Of a DNA stretch of 64,000 bases, positions 1-7,653 are shown in pieces; position 1 is the first letter of the stretch; every line of letters starts with the position of its first letter. The stretch covers positions 288 to 64,287 of the forward strand of contig MBFK01000059.1 in NCBI GenBank assembly GCA_001704765.1, read 5' to 3'. The notes beneath the pieces were generated by a model, which had not been told where the DNA came from, ran no database searches, and saw only the letters and a program-made list of their open reading frames with translations. The position numbers were made by a program, and so were the translations under genes. This DNA comes from Sinorhizobium shofinae. Its GTDB lineage: Bacteria; Pseudomonadota; Alphaproteobacteria; Rhizobiales; Rhizobiaceae.

Positions 1-1
1 A

Positions 2-475
2 CTGACCAAGCGCTCGGGGTGGTCGCCGAGAGGCCGACGTTACAGCAGCCACGCACCCTTCGGCTCGTGGAAATCCCAAACCTTCATCGCCGGGCTGAGA
101 TCGCATGGGATGGTCGCGCCTTGGATTGTCAACGCACCGATGAACCAGCGCATCTTCGAGACGTGGATCGAAACGCAACTCGCCCCGACTTTGTCGCCGG
201 GCGATGTGGTCATTCTCGACAATGTCGGCTTTCATAAAAGCGAACGCGCCGAGGAACTGGTCAAAGCGCAGGGCGCATGGCTTTTGTTCCTGCCGCCCTA
301 TTCACCCGATCTCAACCCGATCGAGATGGCCTTCTCCAAACTCAAGACATTACTGCGAAAGCGGGCCGCCCGAAGTTTCGACGCCATCGCCCAGGCACTC
401 GGCGACATCTGCAGCCTGTTCTCCGTCACAGAATGCCGTAACTACTTCAAGGCTGCCGGATATGAGGCCAATTAA
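2..475 (+). CDS. IS630-family transposase, C-terminal part (5' end outside window)
   Basis: The reading frame is open from the left edge of the window to a TAA at 473-475, so this is the 3' part of a gene that starts outside. The visible protein shows the IS630/Tc1-like DDE core: LDNVGFHKS (second catalytic Asp) followed by LPPYSPDLNPIEMAFSKLK, whose Glu is the third acidic residue. This is the DDE_3 endonuclease domain that cuts and joins transposon ends at TA targets. Only about 157 residues are visible, so integrity of the element cannot be judged. It marks the start of an IS-rich, decaying stretch. Confidence 0.85.
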   Translation: MTKRSGWSPRGRRYSSHAPFGSWKSQTFIAGLRSHGMVAPWIVNAPMNQRIFETWIETQLAPTLSPGDVVILDNVGFHKSERAEELVKAQGAWLLFLPPYSPDLNPIEMAFSKLKTLLRKRAARSFDAIAQALGDICSLFSVTECRNYFKAAGYEAN

Positions 476-616
476 ACGCGACAAGCTATAGTCACTAGAT
501 CCCGTCGAATTGTGACGAGTGAGGGAGTGAGGGAGGCCGCAACAAAATCAAATAGAACCAAACACACTCTTGCACCGGCAAAGGCTAGATTCTTCATCTC
601 CTACGAGGAACTCGCC

Positions 617-1075
617 ATGTCTATAGAAGCCATTCGCCCCAAGAAAATTCTTGTGTTTCTGCCCAAGGCAGCGGCCAATACCATTGCCACGAAACTGGCG
701 GAGCGTGGCCATGAGTCCATCGCAGTGTCTTCGGTTCCGGAGGTTTTTGATGCACTCCGTTCCGATAATTGCTCCTTGGCCGTTACGACGCGACCGGTGA
801 TCGATCTCCTGCGCCGCATCCGCCCCATACCAGTAGTCAATCTTGAGATTTTCTTCCACGCAGAGCCTTCCGGCGACGGTCCATTGATAACGTCGAAACG
901 GTTCGACGGGAGCGCATTTATGAAACGGATCGAGTTCCTTGTTCAGCCTACGGCTCGAGCTGAACCTGCCGACGTCGAGCAGGCAAAGAGCGAAGGCACG
1001 CGGGAACGCAGAGCGCCCCTATGGTGGATCGCCGCAAAGGTTATGTTGGGTTTGCCGCGTCAGCGAGAGGATTGA
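617..1075 (+). CDS. Hypothetical protein, receiver-like fold possible
   Basis: A 152-residue protein starting at ATG 617, chosen because GAGGAAC lies at 604-610 at proper distance; the frame is open further upstream but without a good ribosome site. I do not recognise the family. The N-terminal part alternates strand-like and helix-like stretches (KKILVFLP, then AANTIATKLAERGHESIAV, then NCSLAVTTRPVIDLLRRI), resembling a degenerate response-regulator receiver without a clear phospho-acceptor Asp; that is only an impression. The C-terminus is basic with an amphipathic WWIAAKVMLGLP stretch. It stands alone between an IS630 remnant and an IS30 copy, so it may be a passenger or orphan gene. Confidence 0.5.
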   Translation: MSIEAIRPKKILVFLPKAAANTIATKLAERGHESIAVSSVPEVFDALRSDNCSLAVTTRPVIDLLRRIRPIPVVNLEIFFHAEPSGDGPLITSKRFDGSAFMKRIEFLVQPTARAEPADVEQAKSEGTRERRAPLWWIAAKVMLGLPRQRED

Positions 1076-1162
1076 AGGATGTTCGATCCTCAGAGGCTTC
1101 CAGACGTCGCGGCGACTACTCGCACTCGAAAGCCGACCGCGCCTTTTGAGCCGCAGTCGCGT

Positions 1163-1402
1163 TTATGTCGGCTGTCCAAGGATTCGAACCAGTCGATCGA
1201 CTGAATGCTCTTGAGACTCCCTGCGAATGACCATCCCACTACCGGGCGTGTCCGCGTCGACATCCTGATCAGCGACTTCGAAAAGGTAAGTCTCGAAGAT
1301 CAGATCAATTAGGCCATGACCGCAATTTGCCGCCGCCCACAGATTTTTCGCCAGTGTATTGCTACCGTACTTATCTTTTGCGCGTCCGTTTTCCGACCCC
1401 AT
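1163..1402 (-). CDS. Possible small hypothetical protein (79 aa)
   Basis: Minus-strand frame from an ATG at 1402 preceded by a GGAAGGA Shine-Dalgarno-like stretch. The predicted product has a normal amino acid composition, with an acidic hydrophobic middle (LIDLIFETYLFEVADQDVDAD), but no family I know. It lies in the otherwise empty 570-base gap between the hypothetical gene at 617 and the IS30 element. It could be a small real gene or chance; nothing else convincing is seen in 1076-1647. Confidence 0.25.
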   Translation of the reverse strand: MGSENGRAKDKYGSNTLAKNLWAAANCGHGLIDLIFETYLFEVADQDVDADTPGSGMVIRRESQEHSVDRLVRILGQPT

Positions 1403-1647
1403 TGCTGTCCTTCCGAATCGCGTGGATGTGTGGCCGCTTAGGGTCGAACTCGTCCCTACCAGCCGCCAATCTGAACGTCTTCAAAGTCCGCGGAGCAGAC
1501 CTTCTTTACAGCGTCGCCATCCGGCCGCGGACAGGCTTAGCAACCCCGACCAGCACGCCTGACCGGGGGCTGATCTCCCTGCCCTGTAGCAGCCATTAAG
1601 CCCTTGTTGCATTTACATTAGAAGTCACACCGGGTGGGTTCAAGGAT

Positions 1648-2734
1648 GAAGTGCGACTTGCGATAGATACCAATGGGTTATCACTCGCAAGGAATGCTCA
1701 TGAGACGCACCTACTCCCAGATCGATATGGATGAACGTCGCAGGATCGCTCGCTGGCGAGCGGCCGGCCTGGGCCCCATGGTCATCGCCGAGAAGCTCGG
1801 ACGGCATCGTTCGACGATTTTCCGCGAGCTCAAGCGGAATGCTTTTGAGGATCCGCAGATGCCGGATCTGAGCGGCTACTACTGCGTGACCGCCAACGAG
1901 ATGGCACGTGAACGCAGAGCGAAGCTGCGCAAGCTCGCCCGCTTCGTCCATGTGCGCCAATCGGTGATCGAGCGGATCATGCATGGCTGGTCGCCACAGC
2001 AGATCGCCGGCCGCATGCGGCTGGAGCGCCATCCGATTTGCGTCAGTTACGAGACGATCTACAAGTTCGCCTATTCCGCAGACGGTCAGGCCATCAAGCT
2101 GTGGCGGCACCTGCCGGAACGTCGCGCGAGACGGAGACCGCGGCATGCCCGACGGCGCCACGGTCGCCGCTTCAGCCCGGAACTCAACATTCTTCACCGT
2201 CCTGACACGGTCACCGAACGCAAGCAGTTCGGGCATTGGGAGTGCGATCTCATTCAGTTTCGCAAGAAGTTCGGCAAGGCCAACATCACGTCACTGGTGG
2301 AGCGGGTCAGCCGCTTTGCTGTCTTCCTGCGCAACAACGACCGGCAATCGAAGCCGATCATGGACGGGCTGATTGAGGTGCTCCAACCCCTGCCCCACGC
2401 CGCTCGACGCTCGATCACCTTCGACCGTGGCACCGAGTTCAGCGAATGGCCCTATCTGCAGGCCGGCATCGGAACGCAGACATGGTTCTGCGACCCGCAG
2501 TCGCCCTGGCAGAAAGGCACGGTCGAGAACACCAATGGCCGGGTTCGCAAATGGCTTTCGAGAGACGTGGATCCCCTGTCGATCAGCGACGGCGAGCTGA
2601 GGGAGATCTGCGACCGGCTCAACTCGACACCGCGGAAATGCCTAGGCTATCGAACGCCCGCGGAAGTCTTCCGCAAGAAACTGCTCGCGCAAATGCGACG
2701 TGTCGGTTGACGTCACACGCGCAAGTCGCAGTTC
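1648..2734 (+). mobile_element. IS30-family insertion sequence
   Basis: The transposase gene is bracketed by imperfect terminal inverted repeats: GAAGTGCGACTTGCG at 1648-1662 and CGCAAGTCGCAGTTC at 2720-2734, matching at 14 of 15 positions when one is reverse-complemented. Weaker similarity continues outward (GTTCA... on both sides), so true ends may lie 8-11 bases further out. The size of about 1.1 kb fits IS30 elements. Target-site duplications could not be settled by eye. The copy appears intact and may be mobile. Confidence 0.75.
1700..2710 (+). CDS. IS30-family transposase
   Basis: A protein of about 336 residues with an N-terminal helix-turn-helix (RRTYSQIDMDERRRIARW..., then VIAEKLGRHRSTIFRELKRN, the classic IS30 HTH_38 motif) and a C-terminal integrase-like DDE core: HWECDLI holds the first Asp, ITFDRGTEF the second, and WQKGTVENTNGRVRKWL the Glu. 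It catalyses copy-out type transposition of the surrounding element. ATG 1700 is preferred because AAGGA ends six bases upstream; ATG 1694 is also possible. Full length for the family and without visible frameshift. Confidence 0.92.
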   Translation: MRRTYSQIDMDERRRIARWRAAGLGPMVIAEKLGRHRSTIFRELKRNAFEDPQMPDLSGYYCVTANEMARERRAKLRKLARFVHVRQSVIERIMHGWSPQQIAGRMRLERHPICVSYETIYKFAYSADGQAIKLWRHLPERRARRRPRHARRRHGRRFSPELNILHRPDTVTERKQFGHWECDLIQFRKKFGKANITSLVERVSRFAVFLRNNDRQSKPIMDGLIEVLQPLPHAARRSITFDRGTEFSEWPYLQAGIGTQTWFCDPQSPWQKGTVENTNGRVRKWLSRDVDPLSISDGELREICDRLNSTPRKCLGYRTPAEVFRKKLLAQMRRVG

Positions 2735-2968
2735 GGCATGAACTCACAATCACGCAGCCTCCCGGTGAGCGATCTTCGCGCCGGCCTTATTAGTTCTTAT
2801 GCGACATTCTTAGCAGATAAAAATAGGGCAAGCCTACAACCCCGACGCGAGACAATCATGCAAGGGGGTCTTTGTACGAAGCGGCACATGAAAATCCATC
2901 CTACGAGCCTGGAAGCTGCGGACGTCCGTTCCCATCTCAATCCACAATACGTGTCGTGGAGGAAAAAA

Positions 2969-3136
2969 ATGGAAACCGACACCGTGGAATTGAATCAGGA
3001 GGCGGTAGAGATAATTCCGCCTGAGCCCAAAAGATGCGCTGTGAAGGGAACCATGCGGTGCTCGGGTTGCCAGCACCCAATGGGAGACGACCCCGACGGG
3101 TCCGGCATCTGCCAGGAATGTGTCGAGTGTCCGTAA
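2969..3136 (+). CDS. Small Cys-rich, zinc-ribbon-like protein (55 aa)
   Basis: ATG 2969 follows a strong GTGGAGGA ribosome site at 2956-2963. The product ends with Cys pairs (RCSGCQHPMG and CQECVEC), a spacing that could bind zinc or iron; the N-terminal half is acidic with a VEIIPPEPKR stretch. I do not recognise a named family. It sits between the IS30 right end and the heat-shock-type cbpA gene, in the same orientation, with a 164-base gap to cbpA that I read as carrying a separate promoter. Its strong ribosome site argues that it is expressed. Confidence 0.5.
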   Translation: METDTVELNQEAVEIIPPEPKRCAVKGTMRCSGCQHPMGDDPDGSGICQECVECP

Positions 3137-3239
3137 GCCCTTGGCGAAGCCGGCAGCAGGAGAACAGTGCCCGCGCGCTTCCAGTGGGCTGTCCGGCTGG
3201 CGACGATGCTGGAGGTGACGCTTGTTATGCCCTATCGCG

Positions 3240-3267
3240 CTTGATGGACACGGCACCTGATCTATTT
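3240..3267 (+). promoter_or_regulatory. Possible heat-shock (RpoH-type) promoter before cbpA
   Basis: CTTGAT at 3240-3245 and CTATTT at 3262-3267 are separated by 16 bases and lie 34 bases before the cbpA start, resembling rhizobial RpoH elements. The match is weak and based on position and the chaperone nature of the gene. Confidence 0.3.
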
Positions 3268-3300
3268 CTCTGTTCTTGATAACATGGCGGCGGGAGGCAA

Positions 3301-4212
3301 ATGGCCAACGATCCGTACGAAACCCTCGGGGTGGCAAAGAACGCGACTCAAAAAGAGATTCAAAGCGCCTATCGCAAGCTCGCGAAGAAACTCCATCCTG
3401 ACCTGAATCCTGGCGACAAGAACGCGGAGGACCGGTTCAAGGAGGCGTCCGCGGCATATGCGTTGCTGGGCGACGAGGAGAAGCGCGCACGCTTCGACAA
3501 AGGCGATATAGATGCGACCGGGGCAGAGCAGGCAGCTCGAAACTACTACAAGGAGTATGCAGCGTCTCCGGGTGCTGACACGCGCTACCAAAGTACGAGC
3601 GGCTTCTCGGATTTTGGCGAGGCCGACGACATTTTTTCGAGCTTCTTTTCACGAAGGGGCCATGGGCAAACGCATGCGCGCGGAAGAGATCTTCATTTCG
3701 CCATGGAGGTAGATTTCCTTGAAGCAGTCAACGGCGCGAAGAAACAGATCACGCTGCCGGACAGAACCACGCTTGACCTGCAGATCCCTCCAGGCACCCA
3801 GGACGGGCAGCCACTTCGGCTTCGAGGTAAAGGCGAACCTGGCCCCGGCGGCGGGCCGGCTGGTGACGCATTGATTGAAGTTCACGTACGGCCTCACCCG
3901 ATCTTCACCCGTGATGGTGACGACATCCGGATTGAGATGCCCATCTCCCTTCGTGAAGCGATCCTCGGGGGAAAGGTGTTGGTCCCGACGATATCTGGCA
4001 ATGTGACACTGACGCTGCCGCCCAATTCGAGCACCGGGAAAACGCTGCGCTTAAAGGGCAAGGGGGTCACCAAGCGGGGCGGCGGCAGCGGCGACCAGTA
4101 CATTACCGTCAAGGTCATTCTTCCCGATCCCGCAGACCCTGACCTTGCAGCATTCGCCACATCATGGTCGGCGGGAGAGGCCCAAAATCCTCGCAGAGCT
4201 TGGGGAGGTTGA
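3301..4212 (+). CDS. cbpA: Curved DNA-binding protein / DnaJ-type co-chaperone CbpA
   Basis: A 303-residue type II J-protein. Residues 1-70 form the J domain (DPYETLGVAKNATQKEIQSAYRKLAKKLHPDLNP, with the HPD tripeptide that stimulates DnaK ATPase). A Gly/Phe-containing linker (FSDFGEADDIFSSFF) follows, then two beta-barrel substrate-binding domains from about residue 125 (GRDLHFAMEVDFLEAVNGAKKQI; later ISLREAILGGKVLVPTI). No zinc-finger CxxCxGxG repeats are present, which separates it from DnaJ itself. In enterobacteria CbpA also binds curved DNA and is inhibited by CbpM. The cbpM gene begins two bases after this stop, so the two form an operon. Confidence 0.9.
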   Translation: MANDPYETLGVAKNATQKEIQSAYRKLAKKLHPDLNPGDKNAEDRFKEASAAYALLGDEEKRARFDKGDIDATGAEQAARNYYKEYAASPGADTRYQSTSGFSDFGEADDIFSSFFSRRGHGQTHARGRDLHFAMEVDFLEAVNGAKKQITLPDRTTLDLQIPPGTQDGQPLRLRGKGEPGPGGGPAGDALIEVHVRPHPIFTRDGDDIRIEMPISLREAILGGKVLVPTISGNVTLTLPPNSSTGKTLRLKGKGVTKRGGGSGDQYITVKVILPDPADPDLAAFATSWSAGEAQNPRRAWGG

Positions 4213-4213
4213 T

Positions 4214-4531
4214 ATGAGACATTCGGAGTTTTGCGAACGACTTAGCATCGAGCACTCAACGCTCAGTATATGGATGGAACAGGGCTGGGTCGTCCCGGCC
4301 AAAAACGATGGACGGGGAGAGTTTCATGACGCCGACGTGGCGCGTGGTCTCTTGATCCTCGATCTCAGCGAAACCATGGGGGTCAACCACGAGGGTATCG
4401 ACGTCATCATGGCACTCGTTGATCAGGTCCATGGTCTGCGCTCCAAGATACAAGCATTGACGGATGCGATACGAGATCAGGATGAGCAAGTTCAGCGGCT
4501 TATTCTCCAAAGCCTTGAACGATGCAGTTGA
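4214..4531 (+). CDS. cbpM: Chaperone modulator CbpM
   Basis: A 105-residue MerR-like adaptor. The N-terminal half reads as a helix-turn-helix-like unit (FCERLSIEHSTLSIWMEQGWVVP) and the C-terminal half as a coiled-coil helix (VHGLRSKIQALTDAIRDQDEQVQRLILQSLE), the usual CbpM layout. CbpM binds the J domain of CbpA and blocks both its DnaK co-chaperone and DNA-binding activity. ATG 4214 was chosen because GGGGAGG precedes it and it starts two bases after the cbpA stop, implying translational coupling. Size and partner gene match the family. Confidence 0.85.
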   Translation: MRHSEFCERLSIEHSTLSIWMEQGWVVPAKNDGRGEFHDADVARGLLILDLSETMGVNHEGIDVIMALVDQVHGLRSKIQALTDAIRDQDEQVQRLILQSLERCS

Positions 4532-4583
4532 ATTCCCAGAGTATGTGGCGCGAAAGTCCCGGCATAGCACGGGGAAAGATTGC

Positions 4584-4812
4584 TTGACCAAGATTCTCTA
4601 CGGCGAGACGTCGCTGTTTGTCGGGCGGCACCATGTCATCTCTGTCCAGCAGGGCTCTGCACGTGCACATACCGAGTTTCGCTCACAACTGGAGGCCTCT
4701 CCAACTGTTGCAGAAGGGGCCCGACTATGTACTGCATGCGATCATCGAATTCTCGTGGTGGCGATGTCACTTGGTCGAGCTATCGCCTTCTCGGTTACAT
4801 CATCCCCATCAT
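4584..4812 (+). pseudogene. CorA-type Mg/Co transporter remnant
   Basis: Frame one reads LTKILYGETSLFVGRHHVISV..GSARAHTEFRSQLEASPT (about 4584-4707), typical of the cytoplasmic N-terminal domain of CorA channels. The continuation LLQKGPDYVLHAIIEFS appears in another frame from about 4705, so a single-base-type frameshift interrupts it, and a further degraded GYIIPII piece follows to about 4812. The start of the gene and the whole membrane part with the GMN motif are missing. This is a dead internal fragment; it directly abuts a second remnant on the opposite strand. Confidence 0.6.
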
Positions 4813-5000
4813 TGGCAGCACAAGCAGCTTGTCAGCCACCTGTTTCTGAGCTCCGTCGAGGGCTTGATAGAGCGGAACGAGGGCGGATTTCAGCTTCCGT
4901 GTGCTTTCTAGCTGCCCGGCCAGGGCGCTTTCTCTTAGCTCAACACGCTGCAACGGGGTCGCGGCTGCCCCAATCGGCTCGCCCATCCCCAGGCGCGTGC
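4795..5000 (-). pseudogene. LTXXQ / Spy-like periplasmic protein, C-terminal remnant
   Basis: On the minus strand, from about 5000 down to the stop at 4795, the translation reads PLQRVELRESALAGQLESTRKL (in parts) then LVPLYQALDGAQKQVADKLL and ends in a Met-rich LPMMGMM tail. This matches the C-terminus of rhizobial LTXXQ-motif proteins related to the periplasmic chaperone Spy/CpxP. The signal peptide and first repeat are absent; sequence upstream of about 5000 looks unrelated. A truncated gene tail left after a deletion. Confidence 0.5.
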
Positions 5001-5039
5001 ACATAGTACCGAGCCCGCGCCTCCTGCCGACTGACCCTG

Positions 5040-5155
5040 ACCACGTCTTGGCAGATACAAAAGAGGAGGCGTTTGCCAAAGCACGAGCTATCATCGATCG
5101 TCATCTCCAGGACTACGAAATTCCCCCCGATCCAAATTTCGGAGAGAACACGTGA
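5040..5155 (+). pseudogene. Unidentified C-terminal coding fragment
   Basis: An open frame ends at TGA 5153-5155 with a plausible soluble C-terminus (LADTKEEAFAKARAIIDRHLQDYEIPPDP). The codons look protein-like here but not upstream of about 5040, so this may be the tail of a deleted gene. I could not assign the family. Confidence 0.25.
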
Positions 5156-5208
5156 AGCCAATTGATCGGCGTCCAGGAACGAGTGCAGATCCATTGTAGG
5201 ATATCCCA

Positions 5209-6183
5209 ATGCGTATCTTTGCACTGAATGCATCACAGAATTTTGGGACAAAGCTTGCTCTCGCACTTGGCGTTCCAATAGATGAACACGAGGAACGCGA
5301 TTTTGAGGACGGTGAGCACAAGGCCAGACCGCTTGTCAGCGTGCGTGGCGAGGATGTCTATGTTCTGCAACAACTGAATGGAAATGCCCGGGAAACTGTC
5401 AACGATAAGCTTTGCAAATTGCTATTTTTCATCGCTTGCTGTCGCGAAGGAGGCGCTTCACGCGTGACGGCCGTCGTTCCTTATCTCGCTTACGCGCGCA
5501 AAGACCGGCAAACGAAGACGCGGGACCCGGTGACCACACGCTACGTGGCACAGCTCTTCGAAGCAGCAGGCACCGATCAGGTTCGCTCGATGTTCACAAC
5601 ATTGCCGCTTTCCAGAACGCCTTCCGCTGCCGGACGGTTCATCTGAGTGCAAAGCAGCTATTCGCCGACGTGATTGCCCGAAAAGCTGCAGGCGGGCCGG
5701 TCACGATTTTCTCCCCAGACGGCGGAGGTATCAAGCGAGCCCAGCTTGTGTGAAGGAGGCCTATGAGCGCCTGTCTGGCGCCCCTGCGGGATTCGGCTTC
5801 ATGGAGAAGGCCGCAGCCATGGCGTCGTTTCGGGCGAGCTCTTTGCGGGAGACGTGGAAGACGCGACGGTCTTCATCCTCGACGACATGATCAGCACCGG
5901 CGGCACCATGCTGAGAGCAGCGGAAGCCTGCCGGCAGCGCGGCGCCAAGGCGGTCTATGCGATGGCGACGCACGGCCTTTTCAGCAAGGGCGCCGAAGCA
6001 ATGCTCGCCCATCCCGCGGTCGACGGGACGATCGTAACGGACTCCATTGCGCCATTCCGGTTGCCTGAACAACGCTTGCGAGCGTGCGTCGAGGTGGTCC
6101 CGAGTGCGCCGCTTGTTGCTGAAGCCATTCGTCGGCTCGCCTTCGGCGGCTCGATAACGGAGCTTCTAGGCGGCGATGACTGA
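5209..6183 (+). pseudogene. prs: Ribose-phosphate pyrophosphokinase, broken by three indels
   Basis: Translation shows a whole PRPP synthetase spread over shifting frames. The first segment (5209 to about 5590) runs from [17 protein letters not shown] through [12 protein letters not shown] and [17 protein letters not shown], the family N-terminal signature. About 4 bases are missing near 5590; the frame then continues as [12 protein letters not shown]... to SPDGGGIKRAQLV. Two extra bases (TG) near 5750 create a stop, and one base is missing near 5805. The last segment contains VFILDDMISTGGTM, the PRPP-binding loop. The net change is -3, so the final frame equals the first. As written no full-length enzyme can be made. 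Chromosomal prs presumably exists elsewhere. Confidence 0.8.
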
Positions 6184-6951
6184 CGGATGCCGCCGGGCTT
6201 GTGTCAGATAGGCAAGCGCCAAAGGACGCCATTTCTTCGATTCCCGGACCGGATGCTCCAGGAGATGAACCAGGCACAGCCTTGCCCGCAGCAAGGCGCG
6301 AAAGCGGCCATAAAGCGCAAGCAAGGGGTCGTCGGGACGATCGCCAAGCTCCCTTTCCAGTGCAGACAAGAGCAGAGGCCTTATCCAATCGGCCCCCAGC
6401 ACCTCGCATTCGAGCGCCACGTAGCCGATTTCGTCGTAGGGATCGATGATCCGCATCGAGCGGTTGAATTCGAGACAATCGATAATCTGCGGTGGGGTGA
6501 CCAGGCAGACACGAGCAGCCTCGACAGCACACGGTGGAATTTCCATCTGCAGCACGACCATCTCGCCTGCATTCATCCCCTCGAGCACCGACCGTGCATC
6601 GTCCTCTTCGACCTGACCGTTGGCTCCGGGCACGACCACGATCGCATTCTCACCACCGGCGTCCACAACCACATGGGCGCTTCCGGTGGGCTGCTTGACC
6701 GCTCGAACGGGCGACAGATCGACGGATGCGTCCTTCAGCAGGGCCAGAGCTTCGGCGCCGAAGGGGTCTTGGCCAATTGCTCCCGCCATGCGCACGCCCG
6801 CACCGGCGCGACGAGCCGCCACTGCCTGATTGGCGCCCTTGCCGCCAGGCGATGCGGAGGACTGCAGGCCGACCACCGTTTCTCCCGGGCGCGGCATCTT
6901 GCTTGCGATGGCGACGAGATCCATGTTGATCGAGCCGAAAACCGTTATCAT
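6166..6951 (-). CDS. Chimeric protein: ribokinase N-half fused to COG2187-type kinase tail
   Basis: Residues 1 to about 148 are a PfkB-family ribokinase N-terminus: ITVFGSINMDLV, then the substrate loop SPGGKGANQAVAARRAG and MAGAIGQDPFG. From about residue 150 (near base 6500) the sequence switches to IIDCLEFNRSMRIIDPYDEIGYVALE..., which matches the C-terminal part of COG2187-type, aminoglycoside-phosphotransferase-like proteins, and ends with LARRHP-like residues. The ribokinase ATP site (GAGD motif with the catalytic Asp) is missing. An in-frame deletion joining two genes explains this best. The 3' end overlaps the prs remnant tail by 18 bases on the opposite strand. Probably non-functional as a kinase, though the frame is intact over 261 residues. 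Confidence 0.7.
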   Translation of the reverse strand: MITVFGSINMDLVAIASKMPRPGETVVGLQSSASPGGKGANQAVAARRAGAGVRMAGAIGQDPFGAEALALLKDASVDLSPVRAVKQPTGSAHVVVDAGGENAIVVVPGANGQVEEDDARSVLEGMNAGEMVVLQMEIPPCAVEAARVCLVTPPQIIDCLEFNRSMRIIDPYDEIGYVALECEVLGADWIRPLLLSALERELGDRPDDPLLALYGRFRALLRARLCLVHLLEHPVRESKKWRPLALAYLTQARRHPSVIAA

Positions 6952-6975
6952 TTCTGTCTGCCTGCCTTCTTCAAT

Positions 6976-7455
6976 TTACGGGTCGCTGCTGTTATCTTCA
7001 CGCTCGGCGGCCGCATCGTCCTCGCCGATCTTTCGCAGGAGGTACAGCAATGCCACCTGTTCGGCGACGTTCAGCCTGCACATGGTCTTTTCAGTGATCG
7101 TCTTTGCGCGCGGATACATCTCCTCAAGGACAGTCTCGCCCGCCGGCAGCAGCGACATGATGACTTTCCGGCCATCATTTGCATCGCGCGAAATGTCGAT
7201 GAGACCGCGCGCCTTGAGCCGGTCGACGATGCCGCGGATGGTCGCCTGATCGACTGCCGTCGCCTTGACCAGTTCGGCCTGGGAAACCGGCCCCAGGTCA
7301 TGCAGGGCGCAAAGCGTCACGAACTGTACCGATGTCAGGCTGGGATCGGTGGCATTGTCCTGAAAGATGGCGAGGTGTCGCTGGTAGGCCTTCCGCAACA
7401 GGTGCCCCACCTGTTCGGTTACGCGATAGCGGTCCTGCCCATCATGTTCGTCCAT
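6976..7455 (-). CDS. nicR: MarR-family regulator of nicotinate degradation (NicR-like)
   Basis: About 159 residues with a winged helix-turn-helix: LTSVQFVTLCALHDLGPVSQAELVKATAVDQATIRGIVDRLKARGLI followed by the wing DANDGRKVIMSLL. In Pseudomonas putida the MarR protein NicR represses the nic ring-degradation genes until 6-hydroxynicotinate or later intermediates appear; the position at one end of a complete nic cluster supports the same role here. ATG 7455 is preferred; an in-frame TTG at 7491 is possible. It is separated by 24 bases from the ribokinase chimera downstream and by a hairpin-bearing gap from nicT upstream. A paralogue lies at 27817. Confidence 0.8.
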   Translation of the reverse strand: MDEHDGQDRYRVTEQVGHLLRKAYQRHLAIFQDNATDPSLTSVQFVTLCALHDLGPVSQAELVKATAVDQATIRGIVDRLKARGLIDISRDANDGRKVIMSLLPAGETVLEEMYPRAKTITEKTMCRLNVAEQVALLYLLRKIGEDDAAAEREDNSSDP

Positions 7456-7613
7456 GTCTTTACCTACAGCCTTCGTCTGCCGATCCAACAATGTCGCAAT
7501 CGTTCCTTCTAGACGCCGAAACGCCGCAATAAAATCGGCCCTAGGCTGATGACCTTTAAAAAAGGCGTAGCGACCTTACAAGCGTTGGCAGCGCGGGTCC
7601 TCAGCCGGGGTAA

Positions 7614-7640
7614 CCGCGATGGTGCAAGGCACCACCGCGG
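7614..7640 (-). terminator. Hairpin downstream of nicT
   Basis: CCGCGATGGTGC (7614-7625) and GCACCACCGCGG (7629-7640) pair over 12 positions with one mismatch around an AAG loop. It lies 13 bases beyond the nicT stop. There is no T-run, so it may act as a Rho-aided terminator or 3' protecting stem. Confidence 0.45.
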
Positions 7641-7653
7641 ATGAATCACCGGT

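Noticed and set aside
1183-1194. GGATTCGAACC string, like a reverse-complemented tRNA T-loop
   Set aside because: The flanking stem bases do not pair (ACTGG against CCTTG) and no acceptor, anticodon or D arm can be folded around it.
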